This document shows positions 55,521 to 64,000 of a stretch of 64,000 bases of DNA, in pieces (within the stretch, counting starts at the first letter, position 1; each line of letters begins with the position of its first letter). Below the pieces are notes generated by a model. It was not told where the DNA came from and did not search any database. It worked only from the letters and a program-made list of their open reading frames with translations. A program made the translations under genes and the position numbers. This DNA comes from Rhodoferax sp. PAMC 29310 (GTDB lineage: Bacteria; Pseudomonadota; Gammaproteobacteria; Burkholderiales; Burkholderiaceae_C), in contig NZ_CP072852.1 in NCBI RefSeq assembly GCF_017948265.1, positions 992,001-1,056,000 on the forward strand. The letters run 5' to 3'.

Positions 55521-56369
55521 CGGTTCAAAGTCGGCTCAGCGCCCTCAAGCTGCCGATAGACCGTCTCAGCGACCTTCAGCAATTCGGCGCGGGGCAGAGT
55601 GCCCGCCAAGGCGTAGCCAAACCCTTGGTCCACCCAGTAGAAGCTCGGGGAAGCGCCGTCGTCCAGATACTTGAAGGCGGTCACCTGCGTATCTACGCTA
55701 CCTGCGGCCGCATCGACAGCGCCCAGATACAGCGTGAGGCGTAGACCGTCAACGTTTTGAAACATGAATTGGGCACGAGCACCTGACTCTCCAGGCAGCA
55801 GACGGCCGCCCACCAATTCAAACCCGAGCGCTGTCAACTGCGGAACCTTGAGCGGCTTGTTCAAGCGCTTGGACAGCCACTTGACCAAGTGTTCCTGCTC
55901 AGCCGCAGCCACTTCCACAGGATGTCGCACCTCCGGGCTGTATACAGCGTGGGCTACAGCAGCCTGGCGGGCAAATGCCAGGTTCGAAGACACTGTTGCC
56001 AGTCTCTGAGGCTGTGTATTTCTCCCGGCCTCGCTCAACCAGGCCGAGTGGGACACCCAACCCACCGTAAAAGCCAGACAAACGCTGGCCGCCATGCCCC
56101 CCCCAGCGGCCCCAAGCAGCAGAACTGTGCGGTGCGGCACTCGGAATGACCGTGTTGATGAGGGTGCTTGGGATGGGTTCATCCACGATGCCCTGATAAA
56201 GCTGCTTCAATGCAAGCCGTTGTTGTTGCCACTTCAGCAAAGTAGCTTGGGCCGCCGGATCATGCTACAGGCGAACCTCAAATGCCACCCGTTCACGGGA
56301 GGGCACCTGTCCGTCCACCAGTGCATGGATTTCTTCATCAGTTAGCGGTTGGTAGGTCTTTCTGTTCAT
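55517..56369 (-). pseudogene. Anti-sigma factor gene with amber codon and frameshift
   Basis: From ATG 56369 the frame reads MNRKTYQPLTDEEIHALVDG then QVPSRERVAFEVRL, a TAG at 56267-56265 (codon 35), then HDPAAQATLLKWQQQRLALK. This is the N-terminal anti-sigma domain pattern. Near a run of eight C (56097-56104) the frame shifts; with seven, RWGG continues as MAASVCLAFTVGWVSHSAWL, a membrane helix, into the open frame ending at 55517. The family holds ECF sigma factors inactive at the membrane. The ECF gene is 20 bases upstream. Confidence 0.72.
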
Positions 56370-56389
56370 GGTGAATTCATTGACTTATT

Positions 56390-56929
56390 TCAGACGTTGC
56401 AGCATCGGTGTCGTTTTCTTTTTTGGGCGTCGGCCTCTGAATGGGAAGAACTGGTGGCAGGTGCATCCATCATCTCCTGCAAACGGTGGCGCGCGCGAGA
56501 CAGCCGTGACATCACCGTCCCCAGCTGAATGGCCAGTATCTTGGCCACTTCGGCGTAACTCATTTCCTCAACACCCACTAGCAGCAATACCGCACGCTGG
56601 TCCTCGGGCAACCGGGCCAAGCACCGTTGCAGGTCCAGTGTTGCGCCGACAGAGGAGGGTGCCGCCAACTCAGGCGCCACATCATCGACGTCAAACATGG
56701 GCGCCTGGTTCCGTGGAGTGGCTTTGCGAACCTGATAGGCATAGACATTGTGCATAACCGTGAACAGCTATGCCCTCAGGTCAGAGCCCACAATCCATAG
56801 ACTCCATTTGCGGCATGCCCTTTCCAAGGTGTCCTGGACCAAGTCATCAGCGGCCCAGGAATTGCCAGTCAGGGCTCTGGCATATCGACGCAAGCTGGGA
56901 ATCTGATCGACGATGAGCTGACGGTTCAT
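56390..56929 (-). pseudogene. ECF sigma factor gene with in-frame amber codon
   Basis: From ATG 56929 the frame reads MNRQLIVDQIPSLRRYARAL then TGNSWAADDLVQDTLERACR, region 2 of an ECF sigma factor. It continues KWSLWIVGSDLRA, TAG at 56770-56768, LFTVMHNVYAYQVRKA. The expected residue is tryptophan, so the lesion is probably TGG to TAG. Region 4 is intact: LARLPEDQRAVLLLVGVEEM and SYAEVAKILAIQLGTVMSRL. The 180-codon length is normal. Only the region 4 half could be made from a later start, which would not give an active sigma factor. Confidence 0.78.
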
Positions 56930-56980
56930 GCCCAAGATGTCTCAAATCGTGACGGTTTGAAGTTCATCGTCGAATGAAGA

Positions 56981-57365
56981 TCAAGGCTTGGCGGTTTGCC
57001 ACACCTTGTTGACAACATCACCCGTTTTATCGCCAGGTTTGCTGTCTTTAACCCAGTAGTAAACCGGTTTGCCTTTGACGGCCCATTGCTTGGAACCGTC
57101 GTCGCGGGTGATGACCGTGAAGTCGCCACTGGCCTGGTCGGTGGCGCTGACCATCAGCGGTGGCCAATTGGTGGCACAGGGGCCGTTACAAACAGACTTT
57201 CCGCTACCCTCCGCATCTTTGTCAAAGGTATACAGCGTCATGCCATTGGGACCAACCAGCACCCCCACCGGCAACAGTTGCCGGCGATGCAGCCATGGCA
57301 GCACAGCCGCCCAGCAGGGCCAATGTGAATGCGACGGCGATGAAGGAACGGGACTTGAGTTTCAT
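56981..57365 (-). pseudogene. Lipoprotein gene with YxFxxD-type repeats, frameshifted
   Basis: From ATG 57365 the frame reads MKLKSRSFIAVAFTLALLGG then CAAMAASPATVA, a lipoprotein signal with a good lipobox (LLGGC). At the C-run 57262-57266 one base too many shifts the frame; with four, it continues VLVGPNGMTLYTFDKDAEGS and GKSVCNGPCATNWPPLMV. These are the repeats of the COG4315 family of exported lipoproteins of unknown function. The gene starts inside the target duplication of the adjacent IS. It was probably the first gene of the operon with the ECF pair. Confidence 0.75.
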
Positions 57366-57370
57366 GAGTG
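57363..57370. repeat. IS target-site duplication, left copy
   Basis: CATGAGTG directly precedes the IS left end and equals the sequence at 58703-58710. It contains the start codon complement of the lipoprotein gene. Confidence 0.85.
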
Positions 57371-58702
57371 GAGGGTGTAAGAAGTTTTGTGTAAACGGTT
57401 ATTTGGCAGGAAACTGCTGTCTTGCATGGAGCCGAGATGACCGTAGAGATGAAACCCTTACCCGCCGAGCTGATTGACGCCCTGTTGGCCGACTACAAAA
57501 AGCCCGAAGACCTGATTGGCCAGAATGGCCTCTTGACGCAGCTCACCAAAGCCTTGGTCGAGCGAGCTTTGCAAGCCGAATTGACCGGCCACCTGGGTCA
57601 CGGCAAGAACCAGTTGGTTGCCAATGAAGCGGGCAACACCCGCAACGGGTGCAGCAAGAAAACGCTCAAAGGCGATTTTGGCCAGCTACCCATAGAAATC
57701 CCCCGTGACCGCGCCGGCACCTTCGAGCCCCAACTGATTGGCAAACACCAGACCCGCTGGAGCGGCTTTGACGACAAGATACTGTCGCTGTATGCCCGAG
57801 GCATGACGGTACGCGAGATTCAAGGCCATCTGCAGGAGATGTACGGCGCCGAAGTGTCTCCTACCCTGATTTCATCCGTGACCGACGCCGTCATGGACGA
57901 GGTCAAAGCCTGGCAGTCGCGCCCCTTGGAGGCGCTGTACCCCATCGTCTACATGGACTGCATTCACGTCAAGGTGCGCGACAACGGTACTGTGCGGGTC
58001 AAGGCCCTGTACTTGGCCATTGGCGTCAACCTGGACGGCCTCAAAGAGGTACTGGGCCTGTGGATGGCCCAAACCGAAGGGGCCAAGTTCTGGCTGCAGG
58101 TGGTGACTGAACTGAAGAATCGGGGCGTGGCTGACATCTTTATCGCCTGCGTAGATGGGCTCAAAGGTTTCCCTGACGCCATTGAGGCAGTCTTCCCCAA
58201 GGCGACGGTGCAGCTTTGCATTGTTCACATGGTGCGTCACAGCCTGAACTTCGTGGGGTGGAAACAGCGCAAGGAAGTCGCCGCGGATTTGCGGCTGATT
58301 TACGCTGCGCCCACTGAATCCGAAGCTGAGCGACAACTCACGGCATTCGAGGTCAAATGGGACGATTCCTTCGCTCCGATTGGGCGCTCCTGGCGGCGCA
58401 ACTGGACACACTTGATACCGTTCTTTGAATACCCGCCAGACATCCGAAAAGTGATTTACACGACCAACGCCATTGAGTCCGTGAACATGAGCCTGCGCAA
58501 AATAACCAAGACCCGCGGCTCGTTCCCATCTGAGGACGCAGTGTTCAAGCTGTTCTATCTGGCACTGAACAACATCAGCCAGAAATGGACGATGCCGATT
58601 CGGGATTGGAAGGCTGCTCTGAACCGCTTTACCATTCAGCTTGACGAGCGCATGCAGCGCGTCTAACTTAACCGCCGTTTACACAAAATTCGGGACACCC
58701 TC
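57371..58702 (+). mobile_element. IS256-family insertion sequence, 1332 bp, complete
   Basis: The element is flanked by terminal inverted repeats starting GAGGGTGT on both ends, sharing a second block TTTTGTGTAAACGG (about 22-23 of 28 positions agree). An 8-bp direct duplication CATGAGTG lies on each side, which is the usual duplication length of IS256. It carries one intact transposase gene. Clean ends and an exact duplication suggest a fairly recent insertion, so it may still be active. Confidence 0.9.
57437..58666 (+). CDS. IS256-family transposase
   Basis: A 409-residue transposase of the mutator/IS256 group with an RNase H-like DDE fold. The first aspartate is in YPIVYMDCIHVKVRDNGTV, the second in IFIACVDGLKGFPDAIEAVF, and the glutamate in YTTNAIESVNMSLRKITKTR. 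The segment WKQRKEVAADLRLIYAAPTE is typical. GGAG five bases upstream selects the ATG at 57437. No frameshift is seen. Orientation is opposite to the decayed operon on its left. Confidence 0.93.
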   Translation: MTVEMKPLPAELIDALLADYKKPEDLIGQNGLLTQLTKALVERALQAELTGHLGHGKNQLVANEAGNTRNGCSKKTLKGDFGQLPIEIPRDRAGTFEPQLIGKHQTRWSGFDDKILSLYARGMTVREIQGHLQEMYGAEVSPTLISSVTDAVMDEVKAWQSRPLEALYPIVYMDCIHVKVRDNGTVRVKALYLAIGVNLDGLKEVLGLWMAQTEGAKFWLQVVTELKNRGVADIFIACVDGLKGFPDAIEAVFPKATVQLCIVHMVRHSLNFVGWKQRKEVAADLRLIYAAPTESEAERQLTAFEVKWDDSFAPIGRSWRRNWTHLIPFFEYPPDIRKVIYTTNAIESVNMSLRKITKTRGSFPSEDAVFKLFYLALNNISQKWTMPIRDWKAALNRFTIQLDERMQRV

Positions 58703-58710
58703 CATGAGTG
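58703..58710. repeat. IS target-site duplication, right copy
   Basis: CATGAGTG directly follows the IS right end, matching 57363-57370. Confidence 0.85.
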
Positions 58711-58797
58711 TGTCCTGGAAATTGAATGCAAACCAATCGTTGCACAGACACAAACACCAAGAGCGCCCGGTTTATTCCCACGCGGGCCAAATATTTT

Positions 58798-59271
58798 TTA
58801 ACGCTGTCGACTCTTCATGGCCCGCTCGACCTCTCGCTTGCCCTCGCGGTCTTTGATCGTGTCGCGTTTGTCGTGCTCGGCCTTGCCTTTGGCCAGCGCA
58901 ATTTCACATTTGATCTTGCCTGCCTTCCAATGCAGGTTGATCGGCACCAGGGTGTAGCCCTTTTGCTCCACCTTGCCAATCAGCCGCTTGATTTCCTCCT
59001 TGTGCAGCAACAGCTTTTTGGTGCGAACCTTGTCGGGACTGATGTGAGTAGAGGCTGTATTCAAAGGGTGAATTTGAAGCCCAATCAAGAACAACTCGCC
59101 CTGACGAATAACCACATAGCCGTCCGTCAACTGCACCTTGCCGGCGCGAAGCGACTTGACCTCCCAACCTTCCAGGACAAGGCCCGCTTCAAGACGATCT
59201 TCAAAGAAATAGTTGTAAGCGGCCTTTTTATTGTCAGCAATTCGGGCAGCGGTGTCAGGTTTTTTGGCCAT
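58798..59271 (-). CDS. smpB: SsrA-binding protein SmpB
   Basis: A 157-residue SmpB, the tmRNA partner in rescue of stalled ribosomes. The start [20 protein letters not shown] leads to [28 protein letters not shown], the oligonucleotide-binding core. The basic C-terminal tail ([20 protein letters not shown]) reaches into the mRNA channel. It is divergent from ratA with 68 bases between, a common arrangement in proteobacteria. tmRNA (ssrA) is not in the window. Confidence 0.95.
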   Translation of the reverse strand: MAKKPDTAARIADNKKAAYNYFFEDRLEAGLVLEGWEVKSLRAGKVQLTDGYVVIRQGELFLIGLQIHPLNTASTHISPDKVRTKKLLLHKEEIKRLIGKVEQKGYTLVPINLHWKAGKIKCEIALAKGKAEHDKRDTIKDREGKREVERAMKSRQR

Positions 59272-59339
59272 GGCGTGAAGTTGGGGTTGTCTGTCGTGCG
59301 TTCAAGGCTTGTCTACAATCCCGCGCAGACCCCTATTCT

Positions 59340-59783
59340 ATGAAAACCGTTAGCAAGTCCGTTCTTATCTGGTACAGCCCGCAAGAAATGTATATTCTTG
59401 TCACTGAGGTTGGCCAATACCCTCAATTTTTACCTTGGTGCGACCATGCCAAGGTGATCTCTGAAGATGAAGCCGGCATGACGGCCGAAGTAGGCATCTC
59501 CTTCAGTGGAGTGCGCCAAACCTTCACGACTCGAAACGAACACACCCTAGATCGGCAAGTCGCCATGAAGCTCGTGGACGGCCCCTTCTCACGCTTGGAC
59601 GGCGAGTGGAACTTTGTTCCACTAGGCGACGGCAGTCAGCGGGCCTGCCGGGTTGAGCTGACACTGAACTACGGATTCAAAAACGCCACACTGGGAAAAC
59701 TGGTTGGCCCCGTGTTCGACAAAATCGCGAGCAGCCTCGTCGATGCCTTCGTCAAACGAGCGACCCAAGTTTATGGCGAGTGA
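59340..59783 (+). CDS. ratA: RatA-like START-domain protein (ribosome association toxin family)
   Basis: A 147-residue protein of the polyketide cyclase/START (SRPBCC) fold. It is related to RatA, which in E. coli binds 50S subunits and blocks 70S formation, and to the coenzyme Q-binding Coq10 proteins. Motifs include MYILVTEVGQYPQFLPWCDH, EVGISFSGVRQTFTTRNEHT and the C-terminal LVGPVFDKIASSLVDAFVKR. It is divergent from smpB. Its end overlaps rnfH by eleven bases. Whether it acts as a toxin or in ubiquinone handling cannot be told. Confidence 0.87.
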   Translation: MKTVSKSVLIWYSPQEMYILVTEVGQYPQFLPWCDHAKVISEDEAGMTAEVGISFSGVRQTFTTRNEHTLDRQVAMKLVDGPFSRLDGEWNFVPLGDGSQRACRVELTLNYGFKNATLGKLVGPVFDKIASSLVDAFVKRATQVYGE

Positions 59784-60117
59784 ACTGATTCAAATTACAT
59801 TGGTCTACTCGCCCACGCCACGGGTTGTGCGAGAGCAAATAATGGGCGTGCCCGACGGAACGACTGTCCATCAAGCGCTGATGAGGTCGGTGTTGGTGGT
59901 GGAATACCCAGACTTGCTAAACGACGAGACACAGATCGGAATTTGGGGGCGTCTGTCAAATTTGACTCAGATTCTGAGAGACAAAGACCGGATTGAAGTT
60001 TATAGACCACTCACCGTTGACCCCAAGGTGGCGCGACGCGAGCGCTTTACCAAGCAGGGCGCCAAAGCAGCCGGACTTTTCGCCAAAAAACGCCTAGGGG
60101 CAAAGGCTGGCTACTGA
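59773..60117 (+). CDS. rnfH: RnfH family protein (UPF0125)
   Basis: A 114-residue member of the RnfH/UPF0125 ubiquitin-like fold: ITLVYSPTPRVVREQIMGVP then DGTTVHQALMRSVL, with IGIWGRLSNLTQILRDKDRI and EVYRPLTVDPKVARRER. RatA and RnfH genes form a conserved pair, and RnfH is sometimes treated as an antitoxin-like partner. The ATG lies inside the end of ratA, so the two are translated together. The basic tail AAGLFAKKRLGAKAGY is usual in this family. Confidence 0.87.
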   Translation: MASELIQITLVYSPTPRVVREQIMGVPDGTTVHQALMRSVLVVEYPDLLNDETQIGIWGRLSNLTQILRDKDRIEVYRPLTVDPKVARRERFTKQGAKAAGLFAKKRLGAKAGY

Positions 60118-60139
60118 TCCCAGCAACCCATGGAAGTGC

Positions 60140-60643
60140 CTAGCGGCAGTCTGTGTCGATGATGGTTTGAATGCGCTTGGTCTCGTTCGCACGGGCAGCG
60201 TCGTCCATCACTTCCCGCTCACCCTTGGCGTTTTGGCGGGCCACCCGCACACCAGAGTCAAACGTTGCCATGGCCTGTTTGGCACGGGCACAATTTTCAC
60301 CACGTGCCTTCAACGCCTTCTCTTCCTCTGCCTTCTTCTTGGCGGCCTCAGCATCCTCTGCTTGCTTCTTTTTCTCTAGCAGGTCTTTGTCAACACCACT
60401 CAACTGCGGTGTGTTGGCGCTCTGTTTGGCAGGAAGAACCTGGACGGACTCCGCTGGGGCAGCAGGTTGCTGCACCGACCGTCCATGTGGCCGCCTTACG
60501 ATGTCTTTGTCCAGAATATCCGAGGGGGGCGGTCGATCGCTGAAAATTTTGCGACCGTCTTTGTCGGTCCATTGCCATTGCGCCAACGCAGAGGTGGCGA
60601 CAAGACAAGTTAGCCCAAGGGTAATAAGCCGATATACATTCAT
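60140..60643 (-). CDS. DUF4124 domain exported protein
   Basis: A 167-residue periplasmic protein. The signal peptide (MNVYRLITLGLTCLVATSAL) is followed by the DUF4124 motif QWQWTDKDGRKIFSDRPPPSD. A charged coiled-coil-like region (DLLEKKKQAEDAEAAKKKAE) and a cysteine pair near the end complete it. The function of DUF4124 is unknown. It is convergent with rnfH and divergent from guaB. Confidence 0.82.
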   Translation of the reverse strand: MNVYRLITLGLTCLVATSALAQWQWTDKDGRKIFSDRPPPSDILDKDIVRRPHGRSVQQPAAPAESVQVLPAKQSANTPQLSGVDKDLLEKKKQAEDAEAAKKKAEEEKALKARGENCARAKQAMATFDSGVRVARQNAKGEREVMDDAARANETKRIQTIIDTDCR

Positions 60644-60702
60644 GAGCTGAGTTTAATGCCCCGTCAGGTCAACTTCAAAGCGAAAATTGCGGCGATTAAT
60701 GT

Positions 60703-60723
60703 CGTCAGACGAAGCGTCTGACG
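60703..60723. promoter_or_regulatory. Perfect inverted repeat upstream of guaB
   Basis: CGTCAGACG-AAG-CGTCTGACG has nine-base arms. It lies 61 bases before guaB and 60 bases before the divergent DUF4124 start. A TACAAT at 60759-60764 could be the guaB -10. It may be a regulator site; it could also be a short hairpin in a DUF4124 leader. Confidence 0.4.
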
Positions 60724-60784
60724 CGGCTTTAGTGAAAAGTAGCAGGGCGCCACGAAGGTACAATTCGCGATTTGGAGCTTCGAC

Positions 60785-62254
60785 ATGCGCCTGATCGGCA
60801 AAGCGCTCACCTTCGACGACGTCTTGTTGGTGCCAGCGTTCTCCCAAGTCCTCCCCAAGGACGCCTCCCTCGCTACCCGTTTTTCCCGCAATATTGCACT
60901 GAACTTGCCTTTGGTATCGGCCGCCATGGACACGGTCACCGAAGCTCGTTTGGCGATTGCGATTGCACAAGAAGGCGGCATTGGCATTGTTCACAAAAAC
61001 CTGACCGCTCAAGAACAGGCGGCCCAGGTTGCCAAAGTCAAGCGTTACGAATCTGGCGTTTTGCGTGACCCCGTCGTGATCACGCCGGAGCACACCGTGC
61101 GCCAAGTCATGTCTTTGTCAGAGCAATTGGGAGTTTCTGGCTTCCCCGTCTGCGAAGGTGGCAAGGTCGTTGGCATTGTGACCGGGCGTGACTTGCGCTT
61201 TGAAACCCGCTACGACTTGCCCGTTCGCCACATCATGACGCAGCGTGACAAGCTGGTCACGGTGGCTGACGGCACGACGCTGGCTCAGGCCAAGGTCTTG
61301 TTGAACCAATTCAAGATTGAGCGTCTTCTGGTCGTCAACGATGCGTTTGAGCTGAAAGGCCTGATCACCGTCAAAGACATCACCAAGCAAACCAGCTTTC
61401 CCAATGCTGCTCGCGATACACACGGCAAATTGCGCGTGGGCGCGGCCGTTGGCGTGGGTGAGGGGACAGAGGAACGCGTTGAAGCCTTGGCCCGCGCCGG
61501 TGTTGACGCCATCGTGGTGGACACAGCCCATGGTCACAGCAAAGGTGTGATCGAGCGGGTTCGCTGGGTCAAGAAAAATTACCCGCACATTGACGTGGTC
61601 GGCGGCAATATTGCAACCGGCGCTGCGGCATTGGCGTTGGTAGAAGCTGGCGCGGACGCGGTGAAGGTCGGCATAGGCCCAGGCTCAATTTGCACGACGC
61701 GTATTGTTGCGGGGGTTGGTGTGCCTCAAATCATGGCGATTGATAGCGTCGCTACCGCGCTTAAAGGCACGGGAGTTCCCCTGATTGCAGACGGTGGCAT
61801 CCGGTTTAGCGGTGACATCTCAAAGGCCATCGCGGCTGGCGCAAGCACCGTCATGATGGGTGGCATGTTCGCCGGTACCGAAGAGGCGCCCGGTGAAGTG
61901 ATCCTGTTCCAGGGCCGAAGCTACAAGAGCTACCGCGGCATGGGCAGTATTGGCGCCATGCAGCAGGGCAGCGCCGACCGCTACTTCCAGGAATCCAGCA
62001 CGGGCAATCCCAACGCGGACAAGTTGGTGCCAGAAGGCATTGAGGGTCGCGTTCCCTACAAAGGCTCCATGGTCGCCATCATCTTCCAAATGGCCGGTGG
62101 TCTGCGCGCCAGCATGGGTTATTGCGGCTGCGCCACGATTGATGAGATGCAGGAAAAGGCTGAGTTTGTGGAAATTACCACTGCAGGCATTCGCGAAAGC
62201 CACGTCCATGACGTCCAAATCACCAAAGAAGCGCCCAACTACCGCGCGGAATAA
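60785..62254 (+). CDS. guaB: Inosine-5'-monophosphate dehydrogenase
   Basis: A 489-residue IMPDH, oxidising IMP to XMP with NAD, the committed step to guanine nucleotides. [20 protein letters not shown] starts the barrel. Two CBS domains are inserted (about 93-205: [20 protein letters not shown] and [20 protein letters not shown]). The catalytic cysteine loop is [20 protein letters not shown] and the flap includes [13 protein letters not shown] upstream fixes the ATG. It is followed by guaA after 14 bases, the standard pair. Confidence 0.95.
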   Translation: MRLIGKALTFDDVLLVPAFSQVLPKDASLATRFSRNIALNLPLVSAAMDTVTEARLAIAIAQEGGIGIVHKNLTAQEQAAQVAKVKRYESGVLRDPVVITPEHTVRQVMSLSEQLGVSGFPVCEGGKVVGIVTGRDLRFETRYDLPVRHIMTQRDKLVTVADGTTLAQAKVLLNQFKIERLLVVNDAFELKGLITVKDITKQTSFPNAARDTHGKLRVGAAVGVGEGTEERVEALARAGVDAIVVDTAHGHSKGVIERVRWVKKNYPHIDVVGGNIATGAAALALVEAGADAVKVGIGPGSICTTRIVAGVGVPQIMAIDSVATALKGTGVPLIADGGIRFSGDISKAIAAGASTVMMGGMFAGTEEAPGEVILFQGRSYKSYRGMGSIGAMQQGSADRYFQESSTGNPNADKLVPEGIEGRVPYKGSMVAIIFQMAGGLRASMGYCGCATIDEMQEKAEFVEITTAGIRESHVHDVQITKEAPNYRAE

Positions 62255-62268
62255 GCGGATACAGATTC

Positions 62269-63879
62269 ATGCATCAAAAAATTCTTATTCTGGACTTTGG
62301 TTCTCAAGTCACTCAGCTGATTGCTCGTCGAATTCGCGAAGCCCATGTTTTTTGTGAAGTTCACCCCTGTGACGTCACCAGCGACTGGGTGCGCGAATAT
62401 GCGCGCGACGGCAACTTAAAGGGCGTCATCCTTTCCGGTAGCCACGCCAGCGTTTACGAAGATACGACGGACAAAGCACCCCAGGCGATCTTTGAATTGG
62501 GCGTTCCCGTTTTAGGTATCTGCTATGGGATGCAAACCATGGCGCACCAATTGGGTGGCATGGTGCAAAGTGGTCACAAGCGCGAATTTGGCCATGCCGA
62601 TGTACGAGCTCATGGCCACACCCGCCTGCTTGAGGGTATTCAGGACTACGCCAATGCTGACGGACATGGCATGTTGCAGGTATGGATGAGCCACGGCGAC
62701 AAAGTCACCGATCTGCCGCCGGGTTTCAAACTAATGGCCAGCACAGAAAGCTGCCCCATCGCCGGCATGGCCGATGAAGAGCGTCGCTTCTACGGCGTGC
62801 AATTCCACCCCGAGGTCACTCACACCAAGCGTGGCGCGGCCTTGCTGGAGCGGTTTGTACTAGAGATCTGCGAAGCTCGTGCCGACTGGATCATGGGCGA
62901 CTACATCAGCGAAGCGGTTCAAAAAATTCGTGAACAAGTCGGCACTGAAGAAGTCATTCTGGGTCTGTCCGGTGGTGTTGACTCGTCCGTGGCCGCCGCT
63001 TTGATCCACCGCGCCATTGGTGACCAGTTAACTTGTGTTTTTGTGGACCATGGCCTATTGCGTCTGAATGAAGGCGACATGGTCATGGAGATGTTCGTCA
63101 ACAAATTGCACGCCAAGGTCGTTCGCGTCGATGCGGCCGATCAATTTTTGGGTGAACTCAAAGACGTTAGTGAGCCGGAAGCCAAGCGAAAGATCATTGG
63201 TCGCGAGTTTGTTGAAGTGTTCAAAAGCGAAGCAAGCAAGCTGAAGAACGATCACTCGCGTCATGTTGCGTGGCTGGCCCAAGGCACCATTTACCCTGAC
63301 GTGATCGAGTCCGGTGGCGCCAAGTCCAAGAAGGCCGTCGTCATCAAGAGCCACCACAACGTCGGCGGACTGCCTGAGCAGCTCGGGCTCAAATTACTGG
63401 AGCCACTTCGAGAGTTGTTCAAGGATGAGGTGCGTGAGTTGGGCGTGGCCCTGGGTTTGCCCCACCACATGGTTTATCGCCACCCCTTCCCAGGACCGGG
63501 TTTGGGTGTTCGGATTCTTGGTGAGGTCAAAAAAGAATTCGCGGACTTGCTCCGCGAAGCGGACGCCATCTTTATCGAAGAGTTGCGCAACTTCATTGAC
63601 GAAGCCACCGGCAAAAGCTGGTACGACCTGACAAGCCAGGCGTTTGTGGTGTTTCTCCCGGTGAAGAGTGTGGGCGTGATGGGCGATGGACGGACGTATG
63701 ACTACGTGGTTGCCTTGCGGGCCGTTCAAACCAGTGACTTCATGACCGCAGACTGGGCGGAGTTGCCCTACGCGCTGCTCAAGAAGGTCTCTGGACGAAT
63801 CATCAACGAAGTACGCGGCATTAACCGGGTCACCTACGACGTCAGCACCAAGCCGCCCGCCACGATTGAGTGGGAATAA
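62269..63879 (+). CDS. guaA: GMP synthase (glutamine-hydrolysing)
   Basis: A 536-residue GMP synthase, converting XMP to GMP with ATP and glutamine. The class I glutaminase domain has its nucleophilic cysteine in [20 protein letters not shown] and the catalytic His/Glu in [13 protein letters not shown]. The ATP pyrophosphatase P-loop is [14 protein letters not shown]. The dimerisation domain ends [19 protein letters not shown], the typical terminus. It forms an operon with guaB. Confidence 0.95.
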   Translation: MHQKILILDFGSQVTQLIARRIREAHVFCEVHPCDVTSDWVREYARDGNLKGVILSGSHASVYEDTTDKAPQAIFELGVPVLGICYGMQTMAHQLGGMVQSGHKREFGHADVRAHGHTRLLEGIQDYANADGHGMLQVWMSHGDKVTDLPPGFKLMASTESCPIAGMADEERRFYGVQFHPEVTHTKRGAALLERFVLEICEARADWIMGDYISEAVQKIREQVGTEEVILGLSGGVDSSVAAALIHRAIGDQLTCVFVDHGLLRLNEGDMVMEMFVNKLHAKVVRVDAADQFLGELKDVSEPEAKRKIIGREFVEVFKSEASKLKNDHSRHVAWLAQGTIYPDVIESGGAKSKKAVVIKSHHNVGGLPEQLGLKLLEPLRELFKDEVRELGVALGLPHHMVYRHPFPGPGLGVRILGEVKKEFADLLREADAIFIEELRNFIDEATGKSWYDLTSQAFVVFLPVKSVGVMGDGRTYDYVVALRAVQTSDFMTADWAELPYALLKKVSGRIINEVRGINRVTYDVSTKPPATIEWE

Positions 63880-63895
63880 ACCAGACTTGACGATT

Positions 63896-63930
63896 TTCTG
63901 AGTCAACACATTGATTGTGTGGACTCAGAA
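63896..63930 (+). terminator. Hairpin after guaA
   Basis: A 15-bp stem with one mismatch (TTCTGAGTCAACACA and TGTGTGGACTCAGAA) and loop TTGAT, 16 bases after the guaA stop. No T-run follows, so it may act as an mRNA-stabilising hairpin or a weak terminator. Confidence 0.5.
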
Positions 63931-64000
63931 ACAATCGTCTCAGTAAACGATGACTGGAGCGTCGCGTGACATCTTCACGGTCATTCACCAATGACTCTCA

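Noticed and set aside
55517..56182. Independent 221-residue gene starting MNPSQAPSSTRS
   Set aside because: Its first part is a frame-shifted reading of the anti-sigma gene that starts at 56369; only the part after the C-run belongs to the true protein.
29241..56770. Programmed amber recoding (for example pyrrolysine)
   Set aside because: The TAG codons replace unrelated residues, one gene has TGA instead, and core genes here end normally on all three stops.

Overview
The window looks like chromosomal DNA of a betaproteobacterium of the order Burkholderiales, most likely family Comamonadaceae (Rhodoferax/Polaromonas-like). This rests on gene order (rimP-nusA-infB-rbfA-truB-typA; smpB/ratA-rnfH/guaB-guaA; yejABEF), on protein sequence character, and on a dispersed intergenic repeat that I recall as typical of that family. 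It is an inference, since no 16S gene is present. No tRNA, rRNA, CRISPR array or prophage was seen.

Layout. 1-14000: housekeeping and metabolism: mnmH and tesA, a YbbA-like ATPase whose start codon overlaps that of divergent tesA, rlmB, a split chromate transporter behind an HD-GYP gene, a lipase-like hydrolase, and a beta-oxidation set (fadJ-type enzyme, thiolase, acyl-CoA dehydrogenase). 14000-21100: a looser, partly decayed accessory stretch with a stand-alone hflK-hflC pair, a small ORF behind a perfect palindrome, a TauD/TfdA-like dioxygenase convergent with a PhnZ-like HD protein, a SOUL gene with an in-frame stop and a cation-antiporter remnant. 21100-31800: an acyltransferase, an oxidoreductase, a YgiQ-type radical SAM protein, an OmpR-type two-component system, two small exported proteins and a 5TMR-PAS-GGDEF-EAL protein with an amber codon in its N-terminal domain.

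31800-45000: a kinase-HDOD-GAF fusion gene broken by a one-base shift and by a threefold 17-bp tandem repeat, then bdhA, a hydrolase, relA, fabI and the yejABEF peptide importer. 45100-55500: the rimP-nusA-infB-rbfA-truB run, typA, an EamA exporter and a 3-hydroxyisobutyryl-CoA hydrolase. 55500-58700: a decayed operon (YxFxxD lipoprotein, ECF sigma factor, anti-sigma factor) with an intact IS256-family element inserted exactly at its first start codon. 58800-64000: smpB, ratA-rnfH, a DUF4124 protein and guaB-guaA.

The most notable signals are these. (1) Nine copies of a dispersed repeat, four inside open reading frames (ygiQ, yejF, truB, the hydrolase at 54390) without breaking them. (2) A 17-bp tandem repeat whose copy number sets the reading frame of a signalling gene. 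(3) An IS256 insertion with a clean 8-bp target duplication next to an operon whose three genes all carry lesions. (4) Six genes with single in-frame stops or homopolymer indels. Because three of the indels are in homopolymers, sequencing error must be excluded before calling these biological.
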